The notes under the pieces were generated by a model, which ran no database searches, was not told the DNA's origin, and was given only the letters and a program-made list of their open reading frames with translations. This document shows, in pieces, positions 32,793-44,277 of a DNA stretch of 64,000 nt; the stretch's first letter is position 1, and each line of letters opens with the position of its first letter. The position numbers and the translations under genes were made by a program. The DNA comes from Calliopum simillimum (Eukaryota > Arthropoda > Insecta > Diptera > Lauxaniidae): positions 32,338,101-32,402,100 of the forward strand of contig OX638371.1 in assembly GCA_951812925.1 (NCBI GenBank), read 5' to 3'.

Positions 32793-33594
32793 TAGGAGAA
32801 CTGATGCTATTGTGGTATAGGTAATCTCTTTGAAATTTGCAAGAGAACCGTTAGATCAAATTCAGCCAAATTTTTTTATGCTGGTCAGTGAAGTATTGGC
32901 TATAGAATATTTTTCAATAAAATGTGTGCAATTTCGTTAAAAAGAGTTATTGAGCAAAATCTGAAAAAAGTCAAAAAATGTGGTATGTATGAGAGTGTAA
33001 TGTGGTATGTATACTGATCAGTACTCGTAAAGTGGGCTGGTAATGTGGTACATATAAGTAGGGTAATGTGGTATACTTAACCATACAACCAAATAAAAGG
33101 TTTGAAAGGTATGAAATAAGTTCATAATAACATTACATTGGTTCTCAAACTCATAGTTCTTATTAAAAAATAAACAGCCATGAAATGTTAAGAATATCAA
33201 GAAATGTTCATATACCACATTAGCGAACCCCGACTATACCACACTGACCAATTTTTAGAAATTACAAAATTCTAAAAATTAAATTGGAAACTTTTTGAAT
33301 TTACACAATTAAACACTTATTTCGCAATACTTAGCACTTACCTTTATTGAATATAAATAAAACTTCACCAAAAAGCAACTTTTTATTAACAAAATTTTTT
33401 TGCAAAAAATCTGGAAAAAAAATCAGCCACATGCGATTTACGTTTCGTTCAACTGACATCGGAAAAATTTTGTTTGGTGCATGACAGCAACACATCCCTG
33501 GTTTTTCATGTTTTCAGACAAGATTCTTACCCAATTTTGAGATATGCGACTATACCATATAAAAAAACTATACCACAATAGCATCAGTCCCCTA
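32793..33594. mobile_element. Non-autonomous DNA element with 27-bp terminal inverted repeats
   Basis: The left end TAGGAGAACTGATGCTATTG and the right-end complement TAGGGGACTGATGCTATTGT both run on into TGGTATAG. The interior has four GTAATGTGGTAT-like units at 32975-33075. No transposase frame and no clear target duplication were found. Confidence 0.65.
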
Positions 33595-33634
33595 TCATAA
33601 AAAAAAGTTCGAATATCCGCCTCCAGTTTGAAAA

Positions 33635-34070
33635 CTAATATTGAAAGATCGATGCGGTTTTATTTTTTTCTTATGTCTCCGTCATTTGAAGTCCGATTAA
33701 CAAATATAGTATATCGTTGTAAATGTTTTGACATGAGCTATATCTCATTCATAAAAGTTATTTATCTGAAACGTTTTTTTCGACTAGTAGTACTCATTAT
33801 CTCAGTTTCTACCACCCTAAGGTGCCAAGGACGCTTCATAGAATTAAAGTCCACAAAAAATTATAAAATTCATTTCTACAAAGTTTACTCAAATTGTTGA
33901 AATTGAAGAAGTTATAGCGAATCTAAAACCTCATTACAAAATTGTAAAACGGGATGTTTCAAAAATGAATATCGCCCCCTAAGGCATTTACAACGATATA
34001 CTATACTTGTTGATCGGATGTCAAATGGCGGAGATATAAGAAAAATATAAAACTGCATCGAATTTAGGGG
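33635..34070. repeat. Inverted repeat, about 85-bp arms
   Basis: ACAAATATAGTATATCGTTG near 33700 is complementary to CAACGATATACTATACTTGT near 33990. Neighbouring text such as TCTTATGTCTCCGTCATTTG against CAAATGGCGGAGATATAAGA extends the arms outward. Confidence 0.6.
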
Positions 34071-34389
34071 CTGAAAAAAAATTCAGACGGAATTGTTCTG
34101 TTCAGGAGCATGTTTTAAACCATAAGTAGAACACATGTTTCTATACCAATGCGCCTTAGTGCTGTTATAATAGCACTAGAAAAATATTGTTGAAGGCTCC
34201 TTCTATATCAATAAAAGTAGCTAGAGTAAATTCTTTGTAAAAGAGAGATTTTTCAATGATAGATACGGCGCACAGTGGTCCAGAATGCTATTCTAGCTGG
34301 TCATAACTCTTTCCTGGTTATTTTTAAAAAAAAAAAATATCAGTTTCTATGTTTTGGGGGTCGCTGACTCTAAATCTGAAAACGATTTT

Positions 34390-34860
34390 TTAAAAATCAA
34401 AATGGCGAATTCAATATGGTGGACAATTTTCTTAAAAATTATTTTTATCACGACAAAATTGTGGTTAAGGGGGTTTTTGAGGTTGGTGATTTCAAATTCG
34501 GTATCATATTTTTTGTAAACAAAATGGCGGATCCAAAATGTCGGACAATTTTCTAAAAAATTGATTATATCACGACAAAATTGTGGCTAAAGGGATTTTT
34601 GAGGTCGCTGATTTCGAATTCGGTATAATCTTTTTTTTAAATAAAAAGAGCGGATCCAAAATGGCGGACAATTTTCTAAAAAGTTGATAATATCACGACA
34701 GAATTGTGGCTAAAGGGGTTATTGAGGTAGCTGATTACGAATTCGGTATCATCTTTTTTGTAAACAAAATGGCGGATCCAAAATGGCGGACAGTTTTCTA
34801 AAAAATTGATTGTATCACGACAAAATTGTGAGGTCGCTGATTACGAATTCGGTAATAACA
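34390..34860. repeat. Tandem repeat, four units of about 120 bp
   Basis: ATCACGACAAAATTGTGG occurs at about 34449, 34570, 34691 (one change) and 34814. Each is accompanied by AAAATGGCGGATCCAAAATG and AATTCGGTAT. The unit length is 119-125 bp. Confidence 0.85.
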
Positions 34861-35019
34861 AAATCACTGCCGAATTGAAAAAACTCGCTCGTTTTTTGAT
34901 TGACGGACAAAGTAATTGCCTACTTGACATGATTTAACGCAATGCTATTTTGCCTAAGTTTTTAAATTAGCAACACAAATAGTAAATAGAAATTTGTTAC
35001 TGATAATATCTCAGATATA

Positions 35020-35280
35020 AGACATAATTTTTGTACTTGAAATATTCGCGAAGTTATGGCTATTTAAAATGTTAGTCCCTTATGGAGGTAGGCATGCCCT
35101 TGACCCGAAAACGCCCATTTTCACCAAATGACTTAATGATATCTATTCTAACTCAGATATTAAATATTATTTTTGTACTTGAAACATTTACGAAGTTATA
35201 GCGATTTCAAATTTTTGTCCTTGACCCGAACACACCCATTTTCAACAAATAAATAGATGCAGCTAAAGCTATATCAGAAA
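35020..35280. repeat. Two diverged direct copies of an approximately 140-bp unit
   Basis: TTTTTGTACTTGAAA with CGAAGTTAT, then CTTGACCCGAA and CCCATTTTCA, occurs at about 35025-35125 and again at 35172-35252. Confidence 0.55.
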
Positions 35281-35684
35281 TCGAATTTCATTGTTTTACC
35301 TCAAACACTTTGGTTGTTATTAGTTTTACGAAACTGGAACGTTGCAAGAATACAGAAAAGTCGCTGAAGAAAAACTCATCGTAGTCCATGAAGGGAAGTG
35401 ATGGGGGAGTCAGATAAATGCGTAGAGCATTCAGAAAACCTGATTTTACACACTTAAATGATCTAGCCGTTGCAACTTCATGAAACATATTAGTTATAGT
35501 CCACAGAGTGCAAATTTCGTAAATTTGCGAAATGAAATTAGAGATTTTTTGTGATGATCCGGATATCCTTTTTGTATTAAAATAAAATTAACTTCCAAGT
35601 ATGCAAATCTTCAGCAAATAGATCAAATTATTCTCACAATAAGTTTCATGAGGTAAAACCGCTTAGTTTAAAATATACACTCAT

Positions 35685-38416
35685 TTAAACTTTCACAGAC
35701 CACTGTGCGGCGTCGTGTAAGGCCGTTTCGGTCGATTTCCCTTTCAAGTACTCATACTGATCATTGCATAAACCATAAGATACTGTTTTTTCACGCAGAT
35801 CGTAATCCAATAACCTCTCAAAAGTTTTTAATAGAAATGATGATAGACTGATAGGTCTAAAGTCTTTTGTTACATGGCTTGATTTTCCAGCCTTAGGAAT
35901 AAAAGAAACCTTCACTTTATTCCATTCTGAGGGAAGGGAGTGTAAAAAGAGGCAACTCCTATAGATAACCTTCAACCAATTTAGAAGGTACTCTGAGGCT
36001 TTTTGAATCATTGCTGGAATTAGTCGGTCGGGCCCTGGAGATTTATAGGGTGCAAAAGAACTAACAGCTAGTCTAACTTTTTCGTCGGATACTATAGCCA
36101 CAGATAAATTCCAATCCTCAATCTCGTTTTCGCATTGCGAGACACTTTAATAATTTTGAGAACCTAAAGGATTTTTTTGGGATATGTGTCTCAAAAAGTA
36201 AATTCAATGTATCATTTGGAGACACAGTCCATGTTCCATTTGTGTGTTTCAAACTGCCCAGAAGAGATGATTCTTTTGTCAGAATCTTTCTAAGTCTTCC
36301 GGACTGGTTGACGCGCTCAATGGAACTGCAAAGATCACGCCAAGAAGTAGATTTCGCATTTCTGACTGTCTTTTTAAAAAGTCGTAAATGTAAGCGATAA
36401 ACTGACCAATCTTCTACAGAACCGTTTCTTCGTGCTATATTAAATAGCATTCTTGCAGTTGTACGACTGGTTCAAACATTTTCATTCCACCAGGGTGGGT
36501 ACTTCTTTTTCGAAGCTTTACGCAGTGGGCAAGACTTTTCAAAAGCCGAACATAGTTTTGAAGTAGTGTCGTTTGTCTATTTGTTCTAAACTTTCCAGCT
36601 TCTCCATTAACGGAGGTGCTAGGTCTTTTGTAATAAGATTTTCAAATTTCGACCAATTCGTTTTCAAAGGGTTTCGAATATTGTTTCTTCGATTTTAAAT
36701 CGACAAATAGAAAAAGTTATAGGTATATCTTTGATCTGATAAAATAGCAGTATCAGAAACGAGCCAATTATCAACTTTCAACTCGTCAAATTCAGTGATA
36801 AAGGCCAAATCCAAAACCTCAGCTCTTACGCGAGTTACAAAAGTAGGACCATTTCCATTATTGCAAATTAAAAGAGAAGAATATATAATAAAATCAAAAA
36901 GTGACTCACCTCGGTCATTTATATCAATACTGCCCCATTGAGTGTGATGTGAATTGGCATTAGCGGCTATCACTAATTCCAATCCATGAGAGACAGTCCA
37001 GTTATAAGCTGCTATAACTTCTACAGTGGGTAATGGAAGTACATGTGGAAGATAAGCAGAAATGGTCTATGTCGGCCATCATCAGCGCGAATGACAACTA
37101 GGTTATCAGTGCATAGGTGAGGTATAGCAGAAATATTTATATCCTTACGAGCCAAGATACAAGATCTAACTCTTTCATGACTAGAAGGTGTATTTTGAAA
37201 AATTTTTAAGTCCTTATGACTAAGACTACGGATTCTATCTTCAGAAATCCATGGTTTTTAAATCAAAGAGAGATCAAGGCGTTCCTCGGCAAGAAACGCT
37301 AAAAGTGAGGCAGAGGCTGCCTTACAATGTTAGAGGTTTATTTGAATTAACCTCATCGACTGTGCAGAGAACTTCATCGATAACTCCAGTGAGACGGACA
37401 GATTCCTTTTCGACATTATCGTCGTCAAGGAATTTGCAATAAACTACTCCAGCAGTGAAGAAAAGTTTATTGCCTCTGCCTTTAATGTACTGCATGGCTC
37501 CCTGTTCAGCTTCAATAATGAGACTTTGGGCACTATCTTTCTTTTTCTCAGCCCGAATAATTCGCAACTCTTCAGTCGCTAATCCAGGGTTTTGGAATTG
37601 GAGCAATATCAGGATTTTCTCCTTTTCCACTATGTGCGGAGGGATAAAAATTCTAGCCCGAGGTGGTTTTGGAACATCAGTCCGAGGGACAACCTTGAGC
37701 TTCGAATTCGTCCACAAGCCGCCCATCTGAGATACACAAGTCGTGATTAAATCGAGAGAGTATTGATCCATGCAGTCAATAATTCTCAAACCATGTTGCC
37801 AACTCATTGCATCAAATTGGGGCGATTGAGCATGTGGCTTCTCGGTACAGAGGACAATTAGCTTATCCCTAAGGAAAGCTGTAACTAAACCCCATTTGTC
37901 CTCTGGGATAACACCGTTGCCATTGCCTTCATCAACCAAACAAATTTTAAAGCATTCCTTAGCAGTATAACTAAAGGTGCTAGAGTCTGCTTTTGACTTA
38001 GCCTTTTTCGGCGAAATCTTCGACAAAGACTTCATCGACTTCTTTTGCAAGCCACGAGGATCCACAAATTCAGCCGAGCGGTTTCTTTTATTACTTTTAG
38101 TAACCAAAGGAGACTTAGATACAGTCCCTTTCTTGGAGGTACGAAGTTTGGAGCTTTTTTCAGCCTCCACATCCTTCAAAACACCTTTACCCAAAGTTAG
38201 AGACTTTTCTTGAGCCTCAGAAAGAAAGCTAAGGGCGTTAAGCCGTTTAATAACAAAATTTGCCGACCTTGCTTGACGTCGGGCACACTCACCTACGCGG
38301 ATGCATGTTCTGCAGTTCCACAGGACTCAGCCCCTTCTGTCGTTGCGTTCAGCGCCGGTAGTGGAGAACGAAGAGAGCGTCTTCATCAATCTCTATGTTA
38401 ATGTTGTTGTTGTTGT
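35685..38416 (-). mobile_element. LOA-clade non-LTR retrotransposon, 5' part, decayed and cut in the RT
   Basis: Reading leftwards: ORF1 around 38350-37322 (290-codon open part) contains the DUF4780-type domain (CFKICLVDEG, FDAMSWQHGLRIIDCMDQYS, IFIPPHIV), found with LOA elements. The endonuclease piece 36982-36695 has ANANSHHTQWGS, NDRGESLFDFI and VLDLAF. A linker follows at 36450-36118. The RT start, 36101-35685, has KSPGPDRLIPAMIQ, IPKAGKSSHVTKDFRPISLS and FLLKTFERLLD. Frame breaks separate the pieces. The sequence ends before the YxDD active site, so the 3' half, including any RNase H, is gone. Most LINEs lose the 5' end instead, so a later deletion is likely. Confidence 0.8.
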
Positions 38417-38487
38417 TGATGGTCGTCATTTCTTTAAAGTTAAAACACTTTTAAATGCGCGAACCGTGACGCTTGCAAAAGCTCGTA

Positions 38488-38764
38488 TATGCATATTAGG
38501 CATGCGCTTATTTTACGATTTTCTGATTTTCGTTGATGCCGCCCCTGAAATCCTTCTAATGGTCATAAAAACAAATACTATGAAGTTTCACGGCGATCGG
38601 ATAACGATAACCCGGCACGCAAGAGAGGTCAAGGTCAAGGATTATCGTTATCCGATCGCCGTGAAACTTCATAGTATTTGTTTTTATGACCATTAGAAGG
38701 ATTTCAGGGGGCGGCATCAACGAAAATCAGAAAATCGTAAAATAAGCGCATGCCTAATGCATAT
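38488..38764. mobile_element. Long perfect hairpin (MITE), arms about 123 bp, loop 30 bp
   Basis: The left arm 38488-38610 (from TTAGGCATGCGCTTATTTTA to CGGCGATCGGATAACGATAA) is complementary to 38641-38764 with only a few changes. The loop is CCCGGCACGCAAGAGAGGTC plus 10 bases. It sits just upstream of the LOA element's 5' end. Confidence 0.85.
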
Positions 38765-38769
38765 GAATA

Positions 38770-39230
38770 TGCATATAAAAGCATATATATGGCAAACAGA
38801 TCTATGTGCATATACATACATGCACACACATACATACGGCGCACAGTGGTCTATAAAGATCAATGAAAAAATTCATAATTTTCATGACAGAACTATCACA
38901 TGCAATATAAATGCATTTGAAGAGTGAAATTTAAGCGACAGATTGAAGGCACGGCCTGTACGCCTGTTACAACTTGCCTGCAGTCCGCCATCGATTTTTT
39001 CCCTCTAGTGTATCTATATATTCTTCGTTTTAACTATGAAGACTTCGGGTGTCCTTCGGTTACTCCAAAAAACCATCAGTTAAAACTTGTTGAAATTCCG
39101 CTAATGATATTTTGCTTTTAGTGTACCTAGATATTCTTTGTTTTGACTATGAAGCCTTCGGGTGGTCTTCGGAAACCTTGGTGTATAGCATAAAAATATT
39201 TCCATACCTGAGATACACTCATTTCCATTT
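38770..39230. other. AT-rich spacer with a duplicated phrase
   Basis: TCTTCGTTTTAACTATGAAG (39018) and TCTTTGTTTTGACTATGAAG (39133) are related units. CATACGGCGCACAGTGGTC at about 38834 also occurs near 34264 (ACGGCGCACAGTGGTC). No gene is seen. Confidence 0.4.
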
Positions 39231-39239
39231 CAGCTCAAT

Positions 39240-40430
39240 TGGCCGAGTAGTTTCTGAGTGATAATGCAGTCATTTTTATATACTTGTCGATTTTTTTAAA
39301 ATATTTTGAAGCAAACTTCAATGAATTTGACAAATTTTTTGACTATTTTTAGAATGGGTAAGAGATGGGATCTATTTTTTTAACATTTTTTAATTAACAA
39401 AAAGTGACTGAAAGAGCATTAAAGTATTTCTCGTTGCCGGGAGAAGGTAAAAATGTTCACCGATACCCACTTCGTTTTCCTCTCTAAAATTTTTTAGAAA
39501 CATACTTCCCCATTTTTTCCACCCATTTAACGGGCTCCCACACAAAATTTTCATAAAAATATCTAAAAAATTCCTCATTGCTGGGAGAGTAAAAAAAATT
39601 TTCACGGACCCCCCTTAATTCTTCCTCCTCAACATTTTCTCCAAGATACGTGTACTAGCTCCTTTTTTCCATCCTTTAAGGGGCATCCCACACTAAATTG
39701 ATTTTTCTATCTAAATTTTGCATGGAAGCCCAATTAATGGGTGGAAAAATGGCGGTAGTATGTTTAAGAAAAATGTTGAAGAGCAAAAATCAGTGGGGTC
39801 GGTGTACATATTTTTCCTCTCCCGGTAATGAGGAATTTTTCTGACAATTTTATCAAAATTTTGTATGGGAGCTCGCTTAACGGTTGGAAAAATGGGGTAG
39901 TATGTTTGAAAAAAATGTTAGAGAGGAAGAATTAGTGGGTTTCGGATAAACTTTTTTTCCTCTCTCGGCAATGAGGAATTTTTTTGATATTTTTATCAAA
40001 ATTTTTGTATGGGAGCTCCCTTAAGTGGTAGAAAAAATGGGGTAGTAAGTTTGAGAGAAATGTTGGAGAGGAAAAGTAAGTGGGGGTCGGTGTACATTTT
40101 TACCATCTTCCGGCAACGAAGAATTTGCTAGTGCTCTTTCACTCACTTTTTTGTTAACTAAAAGATTTGAAAAAAAAAATCCCATCGTTTGCCCATTCTA
40201 CAATTATGTGGTCTGAAAATTTGTCAAATATATTAAAGCTTTTTTCAAAATTTTTTAAAAAAATCGAATAATGCAATCATCGATAAAAAATCAACTCAGT
40301 TGTGAAGGTTGAAAATTTTATAAAAAAATCATTGAAAAAAATGTTCTTACAAAAAAAAAAATCACATGATTTGGCGGAGCTATAGCATTTCAAAAAATTA
40401 ATTAATGGAGTTTTTGTAGCTTTTAAAAAA
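39240..40430. mobile_element. Foldback element with tandem sub-repeats
   Basis: The left half 39240-39720 is complementary to 39720-40300: AGAATGGGTAAGAGATGGGA pairs with the region CCCATCGTTTGCCCATTCTA. The right half has three tandem units of about 145 bp starting GGAAAAATGG(C/G)GGTAGTATG (39743, 39886 and, as GAAAAAATGGGGTAGTAAG, 40031), with inverted units at 39390-39600. This is the structure of foldback elements. A solo arm lies at 4240-4760. Confidence 0.75.
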
Positions 40431-40454
40431 TACTTATATACATATCTATTAGGC

Positions 40455-41160
40455 GAGGAGCCGGCAATACTAAAAATGCCGTCATCACGGATTCTGAAAT
40501 TTTTAATGCAAAATGGTAGTTTGCACTAAGGCGAATAAGAAAAGCTTGGTCAGCATGGTTGTAGCCTGGCAGAAATATTTTTGAATGATTTTTGAATTAT
40601 TAAATTTTCGGAATGTTTTGCCGTCATCGCGGATTTTGATCAATCTTAATATTAATCGATTGTAAATTTCATAACCATTCAGAAAAAATCCGGCCGACCA
40701 AAGTTTTTTTTGCCGAAAATGGCCGGCAGACCTATTTTAATGGTGCGACATTGGGTACTTACGGCAGTTTCTAAGCTCGCATACCAAGATATTTTTAAAT
40801 TTGCCATTAAAACACGTAAATTAAAAAAAAAAAAAAAAAACGAATTTCCGTGATAACAGAGAAATTGTACTCACCAATAAAATCGGTCTCCTAGTCATTT
40901 TCGGCAAAAAAAATTGGTCGGCCGAATTTTTTCGGAATGGTTATGAAATTTACCATCGATTAATATTAAGATTGATCAAAATCCGCGATGACGGCAAAAC
41001 ATTCCGAAAATTTAATAATTCAAAAATCATTTAAAAATATTTCTGCCAGGCTACAACCATGCTGACCAAGCTTTTCTTATTCGCCTTAGTGCAAACTACC
41101 ATTTTGCATTAAAAATTTCAGAATCCGCGATGACGGGACTTTTAGTATTGCCGGCTCCCG
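40455..41160. mobile_element. Palindromic DNA element, about 280-bp arms
   Basis: GGAGCCGGCAATACTAAAAA on the left pairs with TTTTAGTATTGCCGGCTCCC on the right. The complementarity continues through AAGGCGAATAAGAAAAGCTT and CCGTCATCGCGGATTTTGAT to the centre near 40800. There is no coding frame and no target duplication was found. Confidence 0.8.
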
Positions 41161-41216
41161 GACTATATGAAACGGTTTGATAAAAAAATTGAAAAAAAAA
41201 AATCGAAATTTAAACT

Positions 41217-43210
41217 AGTAGGGGAGTTTTGCAACAGTCCCTCTGTTGTGCAACATGTCGATGAATGTTAAATGATAGCAGTTGTCATGTGTCCAACTAC
41301 TGTCAATTGTTTGTCTCGCTACGATCTAACTTTTTCACCAATATTCGTCACTTCAATACATATTCTTCGTGTCGCTCTTCATTGTGCGTCGAAAAATTTG
41401 TCGGAAAGTTTCATTGGCCTCTTGTGTTTGCGGTGTTTTCAGCCACTTGTTGAAGCTGACCATAAAGGTCAGTATATGTATACAAAACATTCCTTTGTGA
41501 ATATCCTTTCAACTCATAATAGTACTGATGCATAAACATTTGATGTATCGATGCCACGGTGGGCATGTTGAATATGTAGAAAGTGGGGAGTTTCGCAAAA
41601 AAATAAGAAAAAGACTGTCAAATCATCACCAGCGAAGCGCCGTCGGACACTGCGTTGGCCCATAGACAAAAATCAAAATTTTTTGTGACTCAAAACCTAA
41701 CAATATTGATATCAATCGACAGGTAATTGTATCAATAAAATAAAACCAAAATATTTAGGGGAAAAACTCAGTTTTGGCTATGCTGTGACACTTCAAAGTT
41801 GAGATATTTTTCAAAAAAATCATGTTTTCTTCAACTCGTTTTGGGTTCTATTAAACAAATAATTATCAGAAATTTGTGTTTTGATTGAACTAAACGAAGT
41901 AAAGTTTTTTATTATAAATAATATTTAGGTAAATAAATAAAATTAAAAAATTTTTGAAAATATATAATTTAGTATTTTTTAAACTGGCTTTAGGTCAAAA
42001 ATAACACTTTTTTATAAAAAATTAATAATTAATAATTTGTTTCATTTTTATATTTTCGTTTATATAGTTTCCTGAAGATGATGGACAAAGTTCGTCGAAA
42101 TATCGAAACATAAAAATAAAAACATTTAATTAATTTTTTATAAAAAAGTGTTATTTTTGACCTAAAGCCAGTTTAAAAAATATAAAATTTATCCTAAGGT
42201 CGACTACGAATTAAATTTACATATATAATTTAGTATATATTGTAGTGGTTTTAACATATAATATTATCAAACGAAAAACTTCAGAAATTGACAAATTTCG
42301 ATGAAAAAAAAACCAAATCTTATAAAAATAAGTGCCGTTTTTTTTTTTAGTCTTCAAGTACTGATTCTATATAATCAGGAACTGTAAATAACTTTTTTTT
42401 AAAAATGCTTAAAATGAAAAATTGACATGAAATATAAAATTTATGTTGAAAATTTTTTTTTGTTTTTATTAACACAAATGGTTTCAAAAGTACATAAAAC
42501 ATTATTTCTACTACGTATATTACAAAAACACATATTTTGAAGATAAATAAAAAAATCGTTATGCATGGGACTTAAGAAAATCGTCCTAAACAAATGGTTT
42601 TTAGCAAAACTATAAAGATTACAACAAATCTGAAATCATTTTTGAGCTCAGCAGCCCCAAATTATTTAAAGTACCAAATTTCATCGATATCCAACCAATC
42701 CTTCTATTTTGACCATTTTTTGTATGGGCTCAACGCACTGTGCGTCGCAGTGCGCGTTCTGCAGGTAGCAAAAATAATTCCAAGTTCATCCGAATCTGAA
42801 GAATTGCAATACATGTGAAATGTGCCAATTTAACAGCAAGCTACTACACCTTTGTTCACTGGGAATTGGATTAATTGGAAATTTTTTTTTTTTTTTTTTT
42901 TTTTTTGATATTCAATATGATTTTTAACTTTACCATTGTTCACAAATAAATTACATAGTAAATATTCAACAAAATATGTAATTTTCTTTAATTTATAGCT
43001 ATGTTGCACAATCCCCTCCGTGTTGCACAACTCCCCAAAAACGCGTCTTTTGCGCTAACAAGCATAACTTTTAGATTTTTTTAAATTTCAACCATACCCT
43101 TTAGCCAGAAGTTGTGTTTTGAGGCATACTAGAGATTCTATATACTGAGATGCTAAAAAAAATGAATTTCTCTGAAATTAAACCTGTCGCGAACTCCCCA
43201 TTCTCCCCTG
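41217..43210. repeat. Mosaic repeat region with GGGGAGTT..GCAAC motifs and an inner inverted repeat
   Basis: GGGGAGTTTTGCAACA (41221), GGGGAGTTTCGCAAAA (41587) and complements TTGCACAACTCCCC (43022) and GCGAACTCCCC (43189) suggest one or more degraded terminal repeats. Inside, 41955-42050 and 42100-42190 form an inverted repeat (AACTGGCTTTAGGTCAAAAA / complement). Near 42085, GTTCGTCGAAATATCGAAAC is seen. The short frames are not convincing genes. Confidence 0.4.
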
Positions 43211-44277
43211 CAAAAGCCTAATGCTATATGGTATCGTATGTATGCAATGCACTATATACTAGGGATTTCAGTCCCTGGATCCGGGGGTCTCAATCCCGGG
43301 ATTTCTTTTGTAAGTTTTTTTAAACAACAGAAAAATCGCATTTAAGTAGAGATAAAACGTATTCTCTCTAGATTTGAAACTGAAACTTCTTGCGAAATTG
43401 AGGACAATAGCCATACAGTTAAAGTAAAGGTCTTATAATTTATCCGACGTTTTAATGAAAGAAATTGATATATTTTGTAATGGTGGTGATAGGGGTTATT
43501 TCCTCCAGAAAACTTTCGATTATCTTTCTTCAATTCAACCAACAAGTGTTGAATCAGAAATATGCTTTTCGTGTGCAGGTTATATATCTGTGGACTTTTG
43601 ACAAAACAACCTAACTCGAAATTGGTAACTCTTCATGAGAGCCTAAAAACTGATTTACTACTTTTCAATAATGTGGCTCAATTTCGTTGATGCAGCGTTG
43701 AATCTCCTCTTTCCATACATTTTTACTAATCTTAAAGTGTCAGCTTTCCAATTTTTTATTTTTTTGGTTCATAACACTTCACCGCACGAATGGCGCTAAG
43801 TTCAAATCTTGCGTGCACTTGGGACACCCTTATATCTCTGGAACAAGAAATCATAGAGACATGTCGATTATACCAATAGAAACGTATTTAAATTTTAATC
43901 ATAGAGAACTGTTTTATCTCGACTTAGGTTGTTACTAGGGATTCCAATTTTTTGACTTTTTGCGATCCCGGGATTTCGGGATCGAGAAAATTTGAATCCC
44001 GGGATCCCGGGATTTTTCGGGATTCGTATGAATTTTTTTTTTCTTCCTAAATAGACAGAATTTAGTATTAAAAATTCCTAATATTTTGTCTTATATACCC
44101 CTACTACACCCCTACAAAGATATTTTATTTAAAAAGTGTCAAAAATATTAAAGAACAATTTCTTAAAGCAGGTACATTTTATTATTAATTCACGCCTTTT
44201 TTTAAAAACAAAAATTCATAAATACTTATTTGCTTCAAAAAAAAGCATAAAGGTACATTGCAGCATTATATGCTTAG

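Noticed and set aside
33628..33900. 90-codon plus-strand frame
   Set aside because: Lies within an inverted repeat and has no recognisable domain.
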